The notes under the pieces were generated by a model. That model was not told the origin of the DNA. It searched no databases and saw nothing but the letters and a program-made list of their open reading frames with translations. The translations under genes were made by a program, and so were the position numbers. Positions 32,031-40,397 of a DNA stretch of 40,397 nt are shown in pieces. The stretch comes from Cellulosimicrobium cellulans. GTDB lineage: Bacteria > Actinomycetota > Actinomycetes > Actinomycetales > Cellulomonadaceae. The stretch's first letter is position 1; each line of letters starts with the position of its first letter. The DNA is taken from the NCBI RefSeq assembly GCF_001722485.1, contig NZ_LWGL01000013.1, forward strand, positions 1 to 40,397, written 5' to 3'.

Positions 32031-33227
32031 ATGACCGACGGGCTCGACGAGGACGCCCCGGCCACGACGACGGCCATCGACGCGAAGCAGGGACGGGGCG
32101 CGGTCGCGACGGCCGTGCCGACCGTGCCGACCGTGCCAACCGTGCCGACCGTGCCCGAGCGGACCCTGGCGCCCCCGATCCCCGTGCGGCGCGTGTCCAT
32201 GGCCGACGTCGCGCGGGTCGCCGGCGTCTCCGCGCAGACCGTGTCGCGCGTCGCCAACGGCCACCCCGGCGTCGTCGAGGCGACGCGCTCGCGCGTCCTC
32301 GAGGCGATGGCGGAGCTCGGCTACCGCCCCAACAGCGCGGCGCGCGCGCTGAAGAGCGGCACCTTCCGCACGATCGGCGTGATCCTGTTCTCCCTCGCCA
32401 CGACGGGCAACGTCCGCACGCTCGAGGCGATCGCGACGTCGGCCGCCGCCGAGGGGTACGCCATCACGGTCATCCCGGTCGCCGCGCCGACGCAGAGCGG
32501 CGTGCACGGGGCGTTCACGCGGCTCGGCGAGCTCGCGGTCGACGCGATCATCCTGCTCATGGAGGTCCACCTCCTCGACACGGCGCAGGTGAGCCTGCCG
32601 CCCGGCGTGCAGCTCGTCGTCGCGGACTCCGACGCCGGCGACCGCTACGCCGTGGTCGACACCGACCAGGCGGACGGCACGCGGCAGGCGGTCGAGCACC
32701 TGCTGGGGCTGGGGCACGCCACGGTGCACCACCTCGCGGGGCCGGCGCACTCGTTCGCCGCCGAGCGGCGCGCGGCGGCGTGGCGGCGCACGCTCGAGCA
32801 CGCGGGCCGCGAGGTGCCGCCCGTCGAGCACGGCGACTGGTCCGCGGCCTCGGGCTACGAGGCCGGGCTGCGGCTCGCCGCGCGCGACGGCTGCACGGCC
32901 GTCTTCGTGGCGAACGACCAGATGGCGCTCGGCCTCCTCCGGGCGCTGCACGACTCCGGTCGCCGCGTCCCCGAGGACGTGAGCGTCGTCGGCTTCGACG
33001 ACCTGCCCGACTCGGGTGAGTTCCAGCCGCCGCTGACGACGGTGCACCAGGACTTCGCCGAGGTGGGCCGCCGCTGCGTCGAGCAGGTGCTGCGCCAGGT
33101 GCGGGAGAACGTGCACGAGACCGGCACGCGGCTCGTGCCCACGTGGCTCGTCCGCCGCGCGAGCACCGCGCCGCCACCGGGCGGCGCCGGCACGGCGGCC
33201 ACCACCGCCGCACCCGCCGACCGCTGA
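32031..33227 (+). CDS. LacI family regulator of the galactan locus
   Basis: 398 residues. HTH MADVARVAGVSAQTVSRVAN (about 57-76) with hinge LGYRPNSAARALKSG, then the effector domain (FRTIGVILFSLATTGNVRTL, HHLAGPAHSFAAERRAAAWR, VSVVGFDDLPDSGEFQPPLT). Unusually for LacI proteins, about 55 residues precede the HTH and include four VPT repeats. ATG 32031 has GAGGACC upstream; a start near the ATG at 32199 would give a standard-length protein, so the extension needs proof. Divergent from the permease operon with two identical palindromes between. Expected to repress until a galacto-oligosaccharide or galactose binds. Confidence 0.9.
   Translation: MTDGLDEDAPATTTAIDAKQGRGAVATAVPTVPTVPTVPTVPERTLAPPIPVRRVSMADVARVAGVSAQTVSRVANGHPGVVEATRSRVLEAMAELGYRPNSAARALKSGTFRTIGVILFSLATTGNVRTLEAIATSAAAEGYAITVIPVAAPTQSGVHGAFTRLGELAVDAIILLMEVHLLDTAQVSLPPGVQLVVADSDAGDRYAVVDTDQADGTRQAVEHLLGLGHATVHHLAGPAHSFAAERRAAAWRRTLEHAGREVPPVEHGDWSAASGYEAGLRLAARDGCTAVFVANDQMALGLLRALHDSGRRVPEDVSVVGFDDLPDSGEFQPPLTTVHQDFAEVGRRCVEQVLRQVRENVHETGTRLVPTWLVRRASTAPPPGGAGTAATTAAPADR
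32112..32156 (+). repeat. five tandem 9-bp units encoding VPT repeats
   Basis: Consensus ACCGTGCCG, with first-base, last-base variants between units. In frame with the LacI gene it encodes V-P-T four times plus V-P. A slippage-prone coding repeat in the leader before the DNA-binding domain. Confidence 0.75.
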
Positions 33228-33245
33228 CCGGCGAAGGGCCGCCGC

Positions 33246-33740
33246 TCAGTCCTCCCTCGACGGCCGTGACGGCTTCCGCGTCGCTGCCCGCCTCTCGTGG
33301 CGCGCGCGCGACGCGTCGTGAGACTGGCGCAGGAGCCGCAGCACGAGCGCGCCCGTCCGCTCGCCCGGGTTCACGACGGCGACCCAGCCCTGCGCCGCGT
33401 AGGCGGGGTGGGGGATCAGGACGTCGGTGGCCGTGAGGTCGTCGGGCAGCCTCGCGTCGCGCGGGTCCGCCCCGACGAGCTCGCGGAACGTCGCGCGGTC
33501 GACGTGGACGTTGACGCGCCAGCGCCCGTCGCGGTCGAGGTCGCACGCGTCGTCGCCGGGGTAGTCCTTGGTGACGATCGTGCCGTACGGCTGCTCGCGC
33601 TCCGGCATCACGCCGTCGGGAGCGTGGTAGAAGAACGCGTCGCCCCACGCGAGCTCGGGGGCGCCGCTGGTGGGTCCGGGCGTGACGACGAGGGCACCGT
33701 CGAACGTCCGGACCGTGCCGATGATCTGCTCCATGTCCAT
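33246..33740 (-). CDS. DUF6194 family protein
   Basis: About 164 residues: MDMEQIIGTVRTFDGALVVT, WGDAFFYHAPDGVMPEREQP, YGTIVTKDYPGDD, WRVNVHVDRATFRELVG, TDVLIPHPAYAAQGWVAVVN. This matches proteins annotated DUF6194; no catalytic function is known and none is evident. ATG 33740 or 33734 are both possible; no strong ribosome-binding site precedes either. The C-terminal ~20 residues are very basic. It is divergent from the double-MerR regulator, a pairing that suggests regulation by it. Converges on the LacI gene with only 18 bp between. Confidence 0.7.
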   Translation of the reverse strand: MDMEQIIGTVRTFDGALVVTPGPTSGAPELAWGDAFFYHAPDGVMPEREQPYGTIVTKDYPGDDACDLDRDGRWRVNVHVDRATFRELVGADPRDARLPDDLTATDVLIPHPAYAAQGWVAVVNPGERTGALVLRLLRQSHDASRARHERRAATRKPSRPSRED

Positions 33741-33793
33741 ACTTCGAGCATGACGTTGAAGTGCTTGCGTGGGGTCTTGCGGGGCGATCACGC

Positions 33794-34561
33794 GTGACGC
33801 CGGGGGACGGGTCTCCATCAGGATGTCCGCCGGGACCACCGCTGCGCACCGCCGACGTCGCCCGCGCGACGGGGTACTCCCTGCAGCAGGTGCGCGACCT
33901 CGAGCGGCTCGGCGTCCTCCCGCCCGCCGTGCGCTCGGCGCAGGGCTACCGCGCCTTCACGCCGGTGCACGTCGCCGCGCTGCACGCGTACCGGGGCGTC
34001 GCGGCGGCCGCCGGGCCGGTCGTCGCGCGGCGGCTCCTCGCGGAGCTGTGGCACGAGACCCTGGACCGCGCGGCGGCGTCCGTCGCCGACCTCCACGTCG
34101 GGCTCGCGCGCGAGCGCGAGGAGGTGCTGCGCGCGCAGGACGCGCTGCGGACGATCCGCGCGGAGCTCGCCGTACCCGCGCCCGCCGCGCGCGACGACGG
34201 CGACGCGATGACGATCACCGAGCTCGCCGAGGCGCTCGGCGTCCGGACCTCGACGCTGCGGTTCTGGGAGGCGGAGGGCCTCCTGGACCCGGAACGGGTG
34301 ACGTCGCTGCGCGTGCGCCGCTACCCGCCGGGCGCCGTCGCCCGCGCGCGCGTCGTGGTGGCCCTGCGCTCGGCCGGCCACCCGGTGCCCGCGGTGCGCG
34401 ACCTGCTCGCCGCGCTCGACGGCGCGTCGGGCGTCGAGCGGGCCGAGGGGGTGCTGCGCGAGCGTCTCGAGAGGATCGCGCAGCGCTCGGTCGCCCTGCT
34501 GCGCGCCGGCGCGGACCTCGCCGCGGTCGTCGAGGCCGTCGGGGGGACGACGTCGGGCTGA
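33794..34561 (+). CDS. MerR family regulator with two HTH domains
   Basis: About 255 residues. Two MerR-type winged helices in one chain: the first near the N-terminus (LRTADVARATGYSLQQVRDL, ERLGVLPP, GYRAFTPVHVAALHAY) and a second from about residue 139 (MTITELAEALGVRTSTLRFW, EAEGLLDPERV, RRYPPGAVARARVVVAL). A helical region with LAREREEVLRAQDALRTIRA separates them and may be the dimerisation coil. No cysteine-rich metal site or C-terminal effector domain is visible. GTG 33794 was chosen; GTG 33761 would overlap the divergent control region. An internal ATG (34208) begins the second HTH. The target is likely the divergent DUF6194 gene. Confidence 0.78.
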   Translation: MTPGDGSPSGCPPGPPLRTADVARATGYSLQQVRDLERLGVLPPAVRSAQGYRAFTPVHVAALHAYRGVAAAAGPVVARRLLAELWHETLDRAAASVADLHVGLAREREEVLRAQDALRTIRAELAVPAPAARDDGDAMTITELAEALGVRTSTLRFWEAEGLLDPERVTSLRVRRYPPGAVARARVVVALRSAGHPVPAVRDLLAALDGASGVERAEGVLRERLERIAQRSVALLRAGADLAAVVEAVGGTTSG

Positions 34562-34568
34562 GCCCTGC

Positions 34569-35807
34569 TCAGTCGCCCTCGACCCACGCCGCGGGGTGCT
34601 CGACGACGCGGCGCAGCACCTCGCGCGCGCCGCCCGTGAGGGCGGCGTGGTCGCCGACGGGCGCGGCGTCCACGCGGACGTCGGTCCACGGCGCGGCGAG
34701 GACGCGGTCGCGCAGCTCCGCCTCGACGGGTCCGCGCAGGTGCGCGAGCAGGGGCGGGTAGATGCCGCCGAGGAGCACCGTGTCGACGTCGACGAGGTTG
34801 ATGTAGTCGGCGAGCGCGCTCCCGAGCGCGCGGCCGGCGCGGTCCACGGACGCGACGGCGTCCGGGGTGCCGGCGTCGAGCGCCGCGACGAGGTCCGCCG
34901 TCTCCGCGCCGGTGCCGAGGCCAGCACCGTGCAGCAGGGCGTCCTTGCCGGCGTACTGCTCGAGGCACCCGGTCGCGCCGCAGCGGCAGCGCGGGCCGCT
35001 CGGGTCGACGACGACGTGCCCGATCTCACCGGCCCACCCGTGCCCGCCGTGGAAGAGCCTCCGGTCCACGACGATCGCCGAGCCGATGCCGACGTCGCCT
35101 GAGACGTAGAGGTACGACGGCGGCACGGGTGCACCCGCGCCGTCGGGCTCGACCCCGCCGCCCGACTGGGCGAGCGCCGCGAGCTTGGCCTCGTTGGCCA
35201 CCGTGACCGCGAGCCCGGGCGCCACGGCGTCGAGGCCCAGGAGCGGGACCGGGTCGAGCCCCGACCAGCCGAGGTTCGGGGCGACGACGAGGCGGCCGGT
35301 GCGCACGTCGACCAGACCGGGCAGGGCGAGCGTCGCGCCGGCGGGGGTCATCCCGTCGGCCGTCACGGCGTCGAGCAGACCGCGCGCGATGCGCCCGAGC
35401 CGGCCGAGGACGGCCGCGGCGTCGCTGTCGTGGAGGTCGTCGGGCTCGACGTGCTCGGCGACGACCGAGCCGGCGAGGTCGACGACACGCCCGCCGAGGT
35501 AGTCGACGTTGACCTCGAGCCCGAGCCCCACGACGGTGCGCGGTGCGGGGACGAGCGGCACGGCGGGGCGTCCGGCGCGCTGGGCGGCGAGGGGCGCGAG
35601 CTCGGCGACGATGCGCGCCGCGACGAGCCGGTCGACGAGCGTCGACACGGTCGCGCGGGTCAGCCCGCTGGCCGCGGCGATGTCCGCGCGCGAGCAGGGA
35701 GTCGGGGACTCGAAGACGGCCCGGGCGACGAGTGCGAGGTTGTGCTCGCGCAGCGACGTCTGCCGGGCGGCGGCGGGACCCGGTCGGGTGGCGGCGGCGC
35801 GGTTCAC
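34569..35807 (-). CDS. xylR: ROK family transcriptional repressor, probable XylR
   Basis: 412 residues. N-terminal winged HTH (SLREHNLALVARAVFESPTP, then CSRADIAAASGLTRATVSTL) and a C-terminal ROK sugar-kinase-like domain with YLYVSGDVGIGSAIVVDRRL, the ROK zinc motif GHVVVDPSGPRCRCGATGCL followed by EQ, and LGGIYPPL. It is divergent from xylA-xylB by 103 bp and should repress them in the absence of xylose. GTG 35807 is 26 nt from the -10 of the xylA promoter on the other strand. I could not find a convincing symmetric operator, only a weak GTTcatccgtacAAC just past the xylA -10. Confidence 0.9.
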   Translation of the reverse strand: MNRAAATRPGPAAARQTSLREHNLALVARAVFESPTPCSRADIAAASGLTRATVSTLVDRLVAARIVAELAPLAAQRAGRPAVPLVPAPRTVVGLGLEVNVDYLGGRVVDLAGSVVAEHVEPDDLHDSDAAAVLGRLGRIARGLLDAVTADGMTPAGATLALPGLVDVRTGRLVVAPNLGWSGLDPVPLLGLDAVAPGLAVTVANEAKLAALAQSGGGVEPDGAGAPVPPSYLYVSGDVGIGSAIVVDRRLFHGGHGWAGEIGHVVVDPSGPRCRCGATGCLEQYAGKDALLHGAGLGTGAETADLVAALDAGTPDAVASVDRAGRALGSALADYINLVDVDTVLLGGIYPPLLAHLRGPVEAELRDRVLAAPWTDVRVDAAPVGDHAALTGGAREVLRRVVEHPAAWVEGD

Positions 35808-35810
35808 GTC

Positions 35811-35839
35811 TTGACCCTACCGATCCTGGCGCATAAGTT
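35811..35839 (+). promoter_or_regulatory. xylAB promoter
   Basis: TTGACC (35811-35816), 17-nt spacer, TAAGTT (35834-35839), upstream of xylA. Good match to a primary sigma promoter. The AT-rich stretch after it (35838-35866) is the likely repressor target. Confidence 0.65.
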
Positions 35840-35910
35840 CATCCGTACAACAAAAATGGTGGCGCGACCGGCGCGCCGCCGCCGAGATTCTCGAGGACGA
35901 GGAGACCACC

Positions 35911-37092
35911 GTGGCCGACGAGGCGACCCAGGACATCAACTTCTCCTTCGGTCTGTGGACCGTGGGCTGGACCGCGCAGGACCAGTTCGGCAGCGCGAGC
36001 CGCCCCGCGCTGGACCCCGCCGACTCCGTGCGGCACCTCGCGGAGCTCGGCGCGTGGGGCTTCACGTTCCACGACGACGACGTCGTGCCGTTCGGCGCCG
36101 ACGACGCCGAGCGCACGAAGCGACTTGACGCGGTGCGCAAGGCCGCGGACGAGACGGGCCTCGTCATCGAGATGGTGACGACCAACCTGTTCAGCCACCC
36201 CGTGTTCAAGGACGGCGGGCTCACGTCGAACGACCGCGGCGTGCGCCGCTACGCGCTGCGCAAGGTGCTGCGCAACGTCGACCTCACCGCCGAGCTCGGC
36301 GCGAAGACGTTCGTCATGTGGGGCGGGCGCGAGGGCACCGAGTACGACGGCGCCAAGGACCTGCACTCCGCGCACGAGCGCTACGCCGAGGGCCTGGACC
36401 TCACCGCGGCGTACATCAAGGAGAAGGGCTACGACCTCAAGATCGCCCTCGAGCCCAAGCCGAACGAGCCCCGCGGCGACATCTTCCTGCCGACGATCGG
36501 CCACGCGCTCGGCCTCATCGCGAAGCTCGACAACGGCGACATCGTGGGCCTCAATCCCGAGACGGGCCACGAGCAGATGGCGGGCCTCAACTACACGCAC
36601 GGCCTCGCGCAGGCGCTGTGGGCCGGCAAGCTCTTCCACATCGACCTCAACGGCCAGCGCTCGATCAAGTTCGACCAGGACCTCGTGTTCGGCCACGGCG
36701 ACCTGCTCTCCGCGTTCTTCACGGTCGACCTGCTCGAGAACGGCTTCCCGAACGGCGGCCCGCGCTACACGGGCCCGCGCCACTTCGACTACAAGCCGTC
36801 GCGCACCGAGAACGAGGTCGGCGTGTGGGACTCCGCGCGCGCCAACATGGAGACGTACCGCCTGCTCGCGCGCAAGGCCGCCGCGTACCGCGCCGACAGC
36901 CGCGTCCAGGAGGCGTTCGAGCACTCGGGCGTCCTCGAGCTCGGGCAGTCGACGCTCGCCGAGGGCGAGTCGGTGGCCGACCTGCTCGCGGACCGCAGCG
37001 CGTACGAGGACTTCGACGTCGACGCCGCGGCGAACCGCGACTTCGGCTTCGTGCGTCTCAACCAGCTCGCGCTCGAGCACCTCATCGGCTGA
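35911..37092 (+). CDS. xylA: xylose isomerase, group I
   Basis: 393 residues, the usual length of actinobacterial class I enzymes. Interconverts D-xylose and D-xylulose in the cytoplasm. Catalytic and metal residues fall at the canonical Streptomyces positions: His54 and Asp57 (FTFHDDD), Glu181 and Lys183 ([16 protein letters not shown]), Glu217 and His220 ([11 protein letters not shown]), Asp245 (HIDLNGQ), Asp255 and Asp257 ([12 protein letters not shown]). GTG 35911 follows GAGGAG by 7 nt. Divergent from the ROK repressor and directly followed by xylB with one nucleotide between stop and start. Confidence 0.97.
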   Translation: MADEATQDINFSFGLWTVGWTAQDQFGSASRPALDPADSVRHLAELGAWGFTFHDDDVVPFGADDAERTKRLDAVRKAADETGLVIEMVTTNLFSHPVFKDGGLTSNDRGVRRYALRKVLRNVDLTAELGAKTFVMWGGREGTEYDGAKDLHSAHERYAEGLDLTAAYIKEKGYDLKIALEPKPNEPRGDIFLPTIGHALGLIAKLDNGDIVGLNPETGHEQMAGLNYTHGLAQALWAGKLFHIDLNGQRSIKFDQDLVFGHGDLLSAFFTVDLLENGFPNGGPRYTGPRHFDYKPSRTENEVGVWDSARANMETYRLLARKAAAYRADSRVQEAFEHSGVLELGQSTLAEGESVADLLADRSAYEDFDVDAAANRDFGFVRLNQLALEHLIG

Positions 37093-37093
37093 C

Positions 37094-38695
37094 GTGGCGA
37101 TCCCTTCCGGGACGGTCGGCGCCGGCGGCCAGCGCGTGCTGGTCGCCGGCGTCGACACGTCCACGCAGTCCTGCAAGGTCGTCGTCCGCGACGCCGAGAC
37201 CGGGGCGCTGCGGCGCTTCGGCTCGGCGAAGCACCCCGACGGCACGGAGGTCCACCCGGACGCGTGGTGGGAGGCCCTCGGCGCCGCGGTCGCGGCGGCG
37301 GGCGGCCTGGACGACGTCGCCGCGCTCGCCGTGGGCGGTCAGCAGCACGGGATGGTCGCGCTCGACGCCGACGGCAACGTGGTGCGTCCCGCGCTGCTGT
37401 GGAACGACACCCGGTCGGCCGGCGCGGCGCGGGACCTCGTGCGCGAGCTCGGCGACGGAGACGACGAGCGCGGGGCCCAGGCGTGGGCCGACGCGATCGG
37501 CTCGGTGCCCGTCGCCTCGCTCACCGTCACGAAGCTGCGCTGGCTGCGCGACGCGGAGCCGGAGAACGCGGCGCGCGTCGCGGCGGTCGCGCTGCCGCAC
37601 GACTGGCTGACCTGGCGCATCGCGGGGTACGGCCCGAAGGGCGACCCGACCGCACCGCTCGGGCCGGACCTCGACGCGCTCGTCACCGACGCGTCCGACG
37701 CGTCGGGCACGGGGTACTGGGACGCGACGCGGGCGGCCTCGGGCGGCGGAGGCGGTCAGGGTGACGGCGAGGACGACGGACGGGGTGGCTACCGCCTCGA
37801 CCTCCTCGAGGTCGCGCTCGGCCGCACGGACGTCGTGCTGCCGCGGGTCGTCGCGCCGTCGGCGGTCGCGGGCGTCGCGCACCCGACCGTGGCGGGGGCC
37901 GCCGTCGAGGGCGGCGCGCTCCTCGGCCCGGGTGCGGGGGACAACGCCGGCGCGGCGCTCGGCCTCGGCATGGTCGCGGGCGACGTCGCGGTGTCGATCG
38001 GGACGTCGGGCGTCGTGTCGGCCGTCGCCGACGACCGCACCGCGGACGGCTCCGGCCTCGTCAACGGGTTCTCCGACGCGACGGGCCGGTACCTGCTCCT
38101 CGCCGTGACGCTCAACGCGAGCCGCGTCCTCGACGCGGCGCGGTCCGTGCTCGGCGTCGACCACAAGGAGTTCTCGCGGCTCGCGCTCGCCGCGCCGCCC
38201 GGCGCGGACGGGCTCGTGCTCGTGCCCTACCTCGAGGGCGAGCGGATGCCCAACCGCCCCGACGCGTCGGGCACGCTGCACGGGATCCGGCTCGGCACGA
38301 CGACGCCCGAGCACCTGGCGCGCGCGTTCGTCGAGGGCATGCTGTGCGGCCTCGCCGACGGCCTCGACGCCCTGCGCGCGCTGGGCGTGAAGGTCGAGCG
38401 GGTGCAGCTCATCGGCGGGGGAGCGCAGTCCGAGGCGGTGCGGCGCATCGCGCCGCAGGTGCTCGGGCTGCCGGTGACGGTCCCCGAGCCCGGCGAGTAC
38501 GTGGCCGACGGCGCCGCGCGCCAGGCCGCGTGGGTCCTCGCCGCCCACCGCGCCGGGTCGGGAGGCTCCGCGGCCGGCGACGGCGGTGGTGAGGTGCCGC
38601 CGCCGGACTGGGCCGCGTCGTCCGCCACGGTCTCCGAGGCGGAGCCGGTGCCCGCGATCCGGGAGCAGTACGCGGCGGTCCGCGACCTCGTCTGA
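37094..38695 (+). CDS. xylB: xylulokinase
   Basis: 533 residues. FGGY kinase: [15 protein letters not shown] (phosphate 1), [38 protein letters not shown], catalytic Asp in [25 protein letters not shown] and the ATP-site [13 protein letters not shown]. Phosphorylates D-xylulose at O5 to feed the pentose phosphate pathway. GTG 37094 starts one base after the xylA stop, so the genes are coupled. A Gly/Asp-rich stretch (about residues 215-232, [16 protein letters not shown]) interrupts the first domain and a Gly/Pro-rich linker lies near the C-terminus; both look like species-specific loops. A perfect terminator follows. Confidence 0.96.
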   Translation: MAIPSGTVGAGGQRVLVAGVDTSTQSCKVVVRDAETGALRRFGSAKHPDGTEVHPDAWWEALGAAVAAAGGLDDVAALAVGGQQHGMVALDADGNVVRPALLWNDTRSAGAARDLVRELGDGDDERGAQAWADAIGSVPVASLTVTKLRWLRDAEPENAARVAAVALPHDWLTWRIAGYGPKGDPTAPLGPDLDALVTDASDASGTGYWDATRAASGGGGGQGDGEDDGRGGYRLDLLEVALGRTDVVLPRVVAPSAVAGVAHPTVAGAAVEGGALLGPGAGDNAGAALGLGMVAGDVAVSIGTSGVVSAVADDRTADGSGLVNGFSDATGRYLLLAVTLNASRVLDAARSVLGVDHKEFSRLALAAPPGADGLVLVPYLEGERMPNRPDASGTLHGIRLGTTTPEHLARAFVEGMLCGLADGLDALRALGVKVERVQLIGGGAQSEAVRRIAPQVLGLPVTVPEPGEYVADGAARQAAWVLAAHRAGSGGSAAGDGGGEVPPPDWAASSATVSEAEPVPAIREQYAAVRDLV

Positions 38696-38704
38696 CCGCC
38701 GACC

Positions 38705-38749
38705 ACGGGGTCGGTGCCGTCATCCGCCGGATGACGGCACCGACCCCGT
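38705..38749. terminator. perfect 21-bp hairpin terminator
   Basis: Left arm 38705-38725 (starts ACGGGGTCGG), 3-nt loop GCC, exact reverse complement 38729-38749, beginning 9 nt after the xylB stop. It also lies downstream of the convergent trmL gene. Confidence 0.85.
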
Positions 38750-38803
38750 TCTCGTGCGCGCGGGGGACCGTGCTCGCTCGGCCGGCTGCCCGGGAGGCTC
38801 GGC

Positions 38804-39340
38804 TCAGGCGCCGCCGGCGAACCCCGCCTGCCGCCACGCCTCGTAGACCGCGATCGACGCCGCGTTCGTGAGGTTGAGCGAACGACGGCCGGGCTGCATG
38901 GGGATCTTCAGCTGTTCCGTCACGCGCGGGTGGGCGAGCACCTCGTCGGGCAGGCCGGTCGGCTCGGGGCCGAACAGCAGGACGTCGTCGGCGCGGTAGA
39001 CGACGTCGGTGTACGTCGTCGTCGCGCGCGTGGTGAACGCGAAGACCCGCCCGGGCAGCGTCGCGAGGGCGGCGTCGAGGTCGGCGTGCACCTCGACCGC
39101 GGCGAGGTCGTGGTAGTCGAGCCCCGCACGTCGCAGTCGCGGCTCGTCCATCTCGAAGCCGAGCGGCTCCACGAGGTGCAGGCGCGACCCGGTCACCGCG
39201 GCGAGGCGGATGGCGTTGCCCGTGTTCCCGGGGATGCGCGGCTCGAAGAACACCACGTGCGGCAGGGTCGGGGACGGGCGGGCGGCCGGGTCGGCGACGT
39301 GCGGGCGCCAGTCCGTGCCGGGGTCGGGAAGGAGGCTCAC
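38804..39340 (-). CDS. trmL: tRNA (cytidine/uridine-34 2'-O)-methyltransferase TrmL
   Basis: 178 residues. SPOUT knot methyltransferase: HVVFFEPRIPGNTGNAIRLA (motif 1), VLLFGPEPTGLP (motif 2) and KIPMQPGRRSLNLTNAASIA (motif 3, the SAM knot). Together these match TrmL (YibK), which methylates the wobble-base ribose of certain leucine tRNAs with SAM. GTG 39340 has GGAGG-poor context but the N-terminus is ~26 residues longer than E. coli TrmL, so a later start is possible. Monocistronic housekeeping gene. Confidence 0.92.
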   Translation of the reverse strand: MSLLPDPGTDWRPHVADPAARPSPTLPHVVFFEPRIPGNTGNAIRLAAVTGSRLHLVEPLGFEMDEPRLRRAGLDYHDLAAVEVHADLDAALATLPGRVFAFTTRATTTYTDVVYRADDVLLFGPEPTGLPDEVLAHPRVTEQLKIPMQPGRRSLNLTNAASIAVYEAWRQAGFAGGA

Positions 39341-39453
39341 GGCGTCGATTCTCGCAGCCGCGCGGTGACGACGGCCGTCCTGCCCCGTCCGGCGCGGGTG
39401 CGGTCGGCGCGGTGCTCCGGCACCCTGGCCGGGGAGCCGGAGGAGGTCGGGAG

Positions 39454-39831
39454 ATGAGCCGCGACGAGGTCATGGCGTGGGTCGGGGCGTACGAGGCGGC
39501 GTGGCGGTCGAGCGACGCGTCGGCGGTCGAGCGGCTGTTCACGGAGGACGCGACGTACCTGCGCTCGCCGTACGACGAGAAGCCGCTGCACGGGCACGAC
39601 GCGATCCGCGGGTTCTGGACCGTGGACGAGGACGCGTCGTTCACGGTGACCGCCGAGCCCGTCGCGGTCGAGGCCGACGCCGCCGTCGTCCGTCTCGAGG
39701 TGCGCTACACCGCACCGCGCGAGCAGGAGTACCGCGACCTGTGGCTGCTGCGGTTCGCCCCCGACGGGCGCGTGTCGCAGTTCGAGGAGTGGGCGTACTG
39801 GCCCGGGAAGGCGTACAGCGCGGCGGACTGA
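39454..39831 (+). CDS. NTF2-like (SnoaL/DUF4440-type) protein
   Basis: 125 residues: [20 protein letters not shown], then [54 protein letters not shown]. The alpha+beta cone fold of the NTF2 superfamily is clear; its function is not, as members include isomerases, dehydratases and orphan proteins. ATG 39454 has AGGAGG 8 nt upstream. No co-directional neighbour in an operon; the following gene is convergent. Confidence 0.82.
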   Translation: MSRDEVMAWVGAYEAAWRSSDASAVERLFTEDATYLRSPYDEKPLHGHDAIRGFWTVDEDASFTVTAEPVAVEADAAVVRLEVRYTAPREQEYRDLWLLRFAPDGRVSQFEEWAYWPGKAYSAAD

Positions 39832-39872
39832 CGCGGTCGAGAGGACCGAGCGGCCGGGGACTCGGGGACGCT

Positions 39873-40397
39873 TCAGGGCCGCAGCGCCGCGGACTTGCGT
39901 CGTAGCAGCTCGCGCTCGCGCGGGTTCGGGCACAGGCGCACGGCGAGGTCGTACTCCGCGCGCGCCTCGTCGGTGCGCCCGAGCCGGCCGAGCAGCTCGG
40001 CGCGCACGCTCGGCAGCAGGTGGAACCCGGAGAGCCGGTCGGTCGCCACGAGGTCGTCGACGATGCGCAGCGCCGCGTCCGGTCCCTGCGCCATCGCGAC
40101 GGCGACCGCCCGGTTGAGCTCGACCACGGGGGAGGGGCGAGGCGGCCCAGCGCCTCGTAGAGCAGCACGACGCGCTCCCAGTCGGTCTCCTCGACGGAAG
40201 GCGCGACGGCGTGGCACTCCGCGATCGCCGCCTGCAGCCCGTACGCGCCCCGGCCGCGACCGAGGGCGTCGGCGCCGATGATGCCGTGCGCGTCGATCTC
40301 GGCCGGGCCGGCGTGGCCGACCGCCCACGCGCAGCACCAGGACCGGGCGAGCGGGACGAGCGCCTCGCGCGCCGCCGCCGTGAGGAGCTTCGAGTCG
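39873..40397 (-). pseudogene. ECF42-like sigma factor C-terminal region, frameshifted and truncated by the window edge
   Basis: Downstream part (39873 to about 40131): [20 protein letters not shown], then [20 protein letters not shown] and [20 protein letters not shown], the C-terminal TPR-like end of an ECF42 sigma factor and clearly homologous to the copy at 16210. Upstream, the matching protein continues in another frame: [32 protein letters not shown]. The junction lies in a run of C on the minus strand (40128-40138, CCCCTCCCCC), where one base appears to be missing. Farther upstream (40250-40397) similarity is weak although that frame is open to the edge. Either a real pseudogene or a homopolymer sequencing error. 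No DGPF gene is visible beside it within the window. Confidence 0.7.

Noticed and set aside
32112-32156. Tandem 9-bp repeat considered as CRISPR or iteron array
   Set aside because: Units are contiguous, only 9 bp, without spacers, and in frame with the LacI gene.
33742-33763. ACTTC...GAAGT dyad in the MerR/DUF6194 control region
   Set aside because: Only 5-bp arms with a 12-nt gap; too weak to call as the MerR operator, and no fitting 19-nt-spaced promoter was evident.
35837-35866. XylR operator near the xylA -10 (GTTcatccgtacAAC)
   Set aside because: Only 3-bp symmetric arms; the region is a likely target by position and AT-richness but the motif is not convincing.
1-40397. tRNA, rRNA, riboswitch, insertion sequence or defence genes
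   Set aside because: None recognised; all sizeable segments are explained by the listed genes and short control regions.

Overview
The window is very GC-rich DNA (mostly GC-ending codons, many GTG starts) from an actinobacterium. Gene content (group I xylose isomerase with xylulokinase and a ROK repressor, several intracellular and secreted glycoside hydrolases, LacI-type regulators, ECF42/DGPF pairs, a biliverdin phytochrome) best fits a soil or plant-litter saccharolytic member of the Cellulomonadaceae/Promicromonosporaceae such as Cellulosimicrobium or Cellulomonas; the genus is an inference. I saw no tRNA, rRNA, CRISPR array, transposase, integrase or phage gene. This is ordinary chromosome specialised for carbohydrate use and sensing.

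Layout. 1-1533: the end of an altronate/galactarate-type dehydratase. 1616-5043: a saccharopine-dehydrogenase-like oxidoreductase, then a clan-A (GH39-like) intracellular glycosidase divergent from a TetR regulator, with a 38-bp near-perfect dyad covering both promoters. 5244-9826: a tightly overlapping three-gene operon (Gfo/Idh/MocA oxidoreductase, DUF993 protein, AP-endonuclease-fold sugar isomerase) preceded by its LacI regulator and a LacI-type operator on the start site; this is probably an uncharacterised sugar pathway. 9891-12490: a lone KASIII (FabH-like) gene and an alpha/beta hydrolase divergent from a second TetR, with a perfect 18-bp operator. 12556-16165: a PAS-GAF-PP2C phosphatase, an M15 peptidase and a YghZ-type aldo/keto reductase. 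16210-18018: an ECF42 sigma factor with its DGPF (YCII) partner. 18146-18946: an orphan ABC ATPase.

19224-22323 is a light-sensing partner-switch module. A bacteriophytochrome (PAS-GAF-PHY) carries a SpoIIE-type PP2C phosphatase instead of a histidine kinase. It converges on a translationally coupled STAS antagonist and HATPase (RsbW-like) pair. The natural reading is red/far-red light -> phosphatase -> STAS dephosphorylation -> release of a target by the HATPase.

22486-33227 is a galactan-use locus: secreted multi-domain GH30, cytoplasmic GH42 beta-galactosidase, lipoprotein binding protein and two permeases (no ATPase), divergent from a LacI regulator, with two identical 14-bp operators between them. 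A strong hairpin lies 6-13 nt after the stop codon of four consecutive genes in this operon.

33246-38695: a DUF6194 protein divergent from a MerR regulator with two HTH domains, then ROK repressor / xylA-xylB. 38804-40397: TrmL tRNA methyltransferase, an NTF2-like protein, and the frameshifted C-terminal part of a second ECF42-like sigma factor running off the window.
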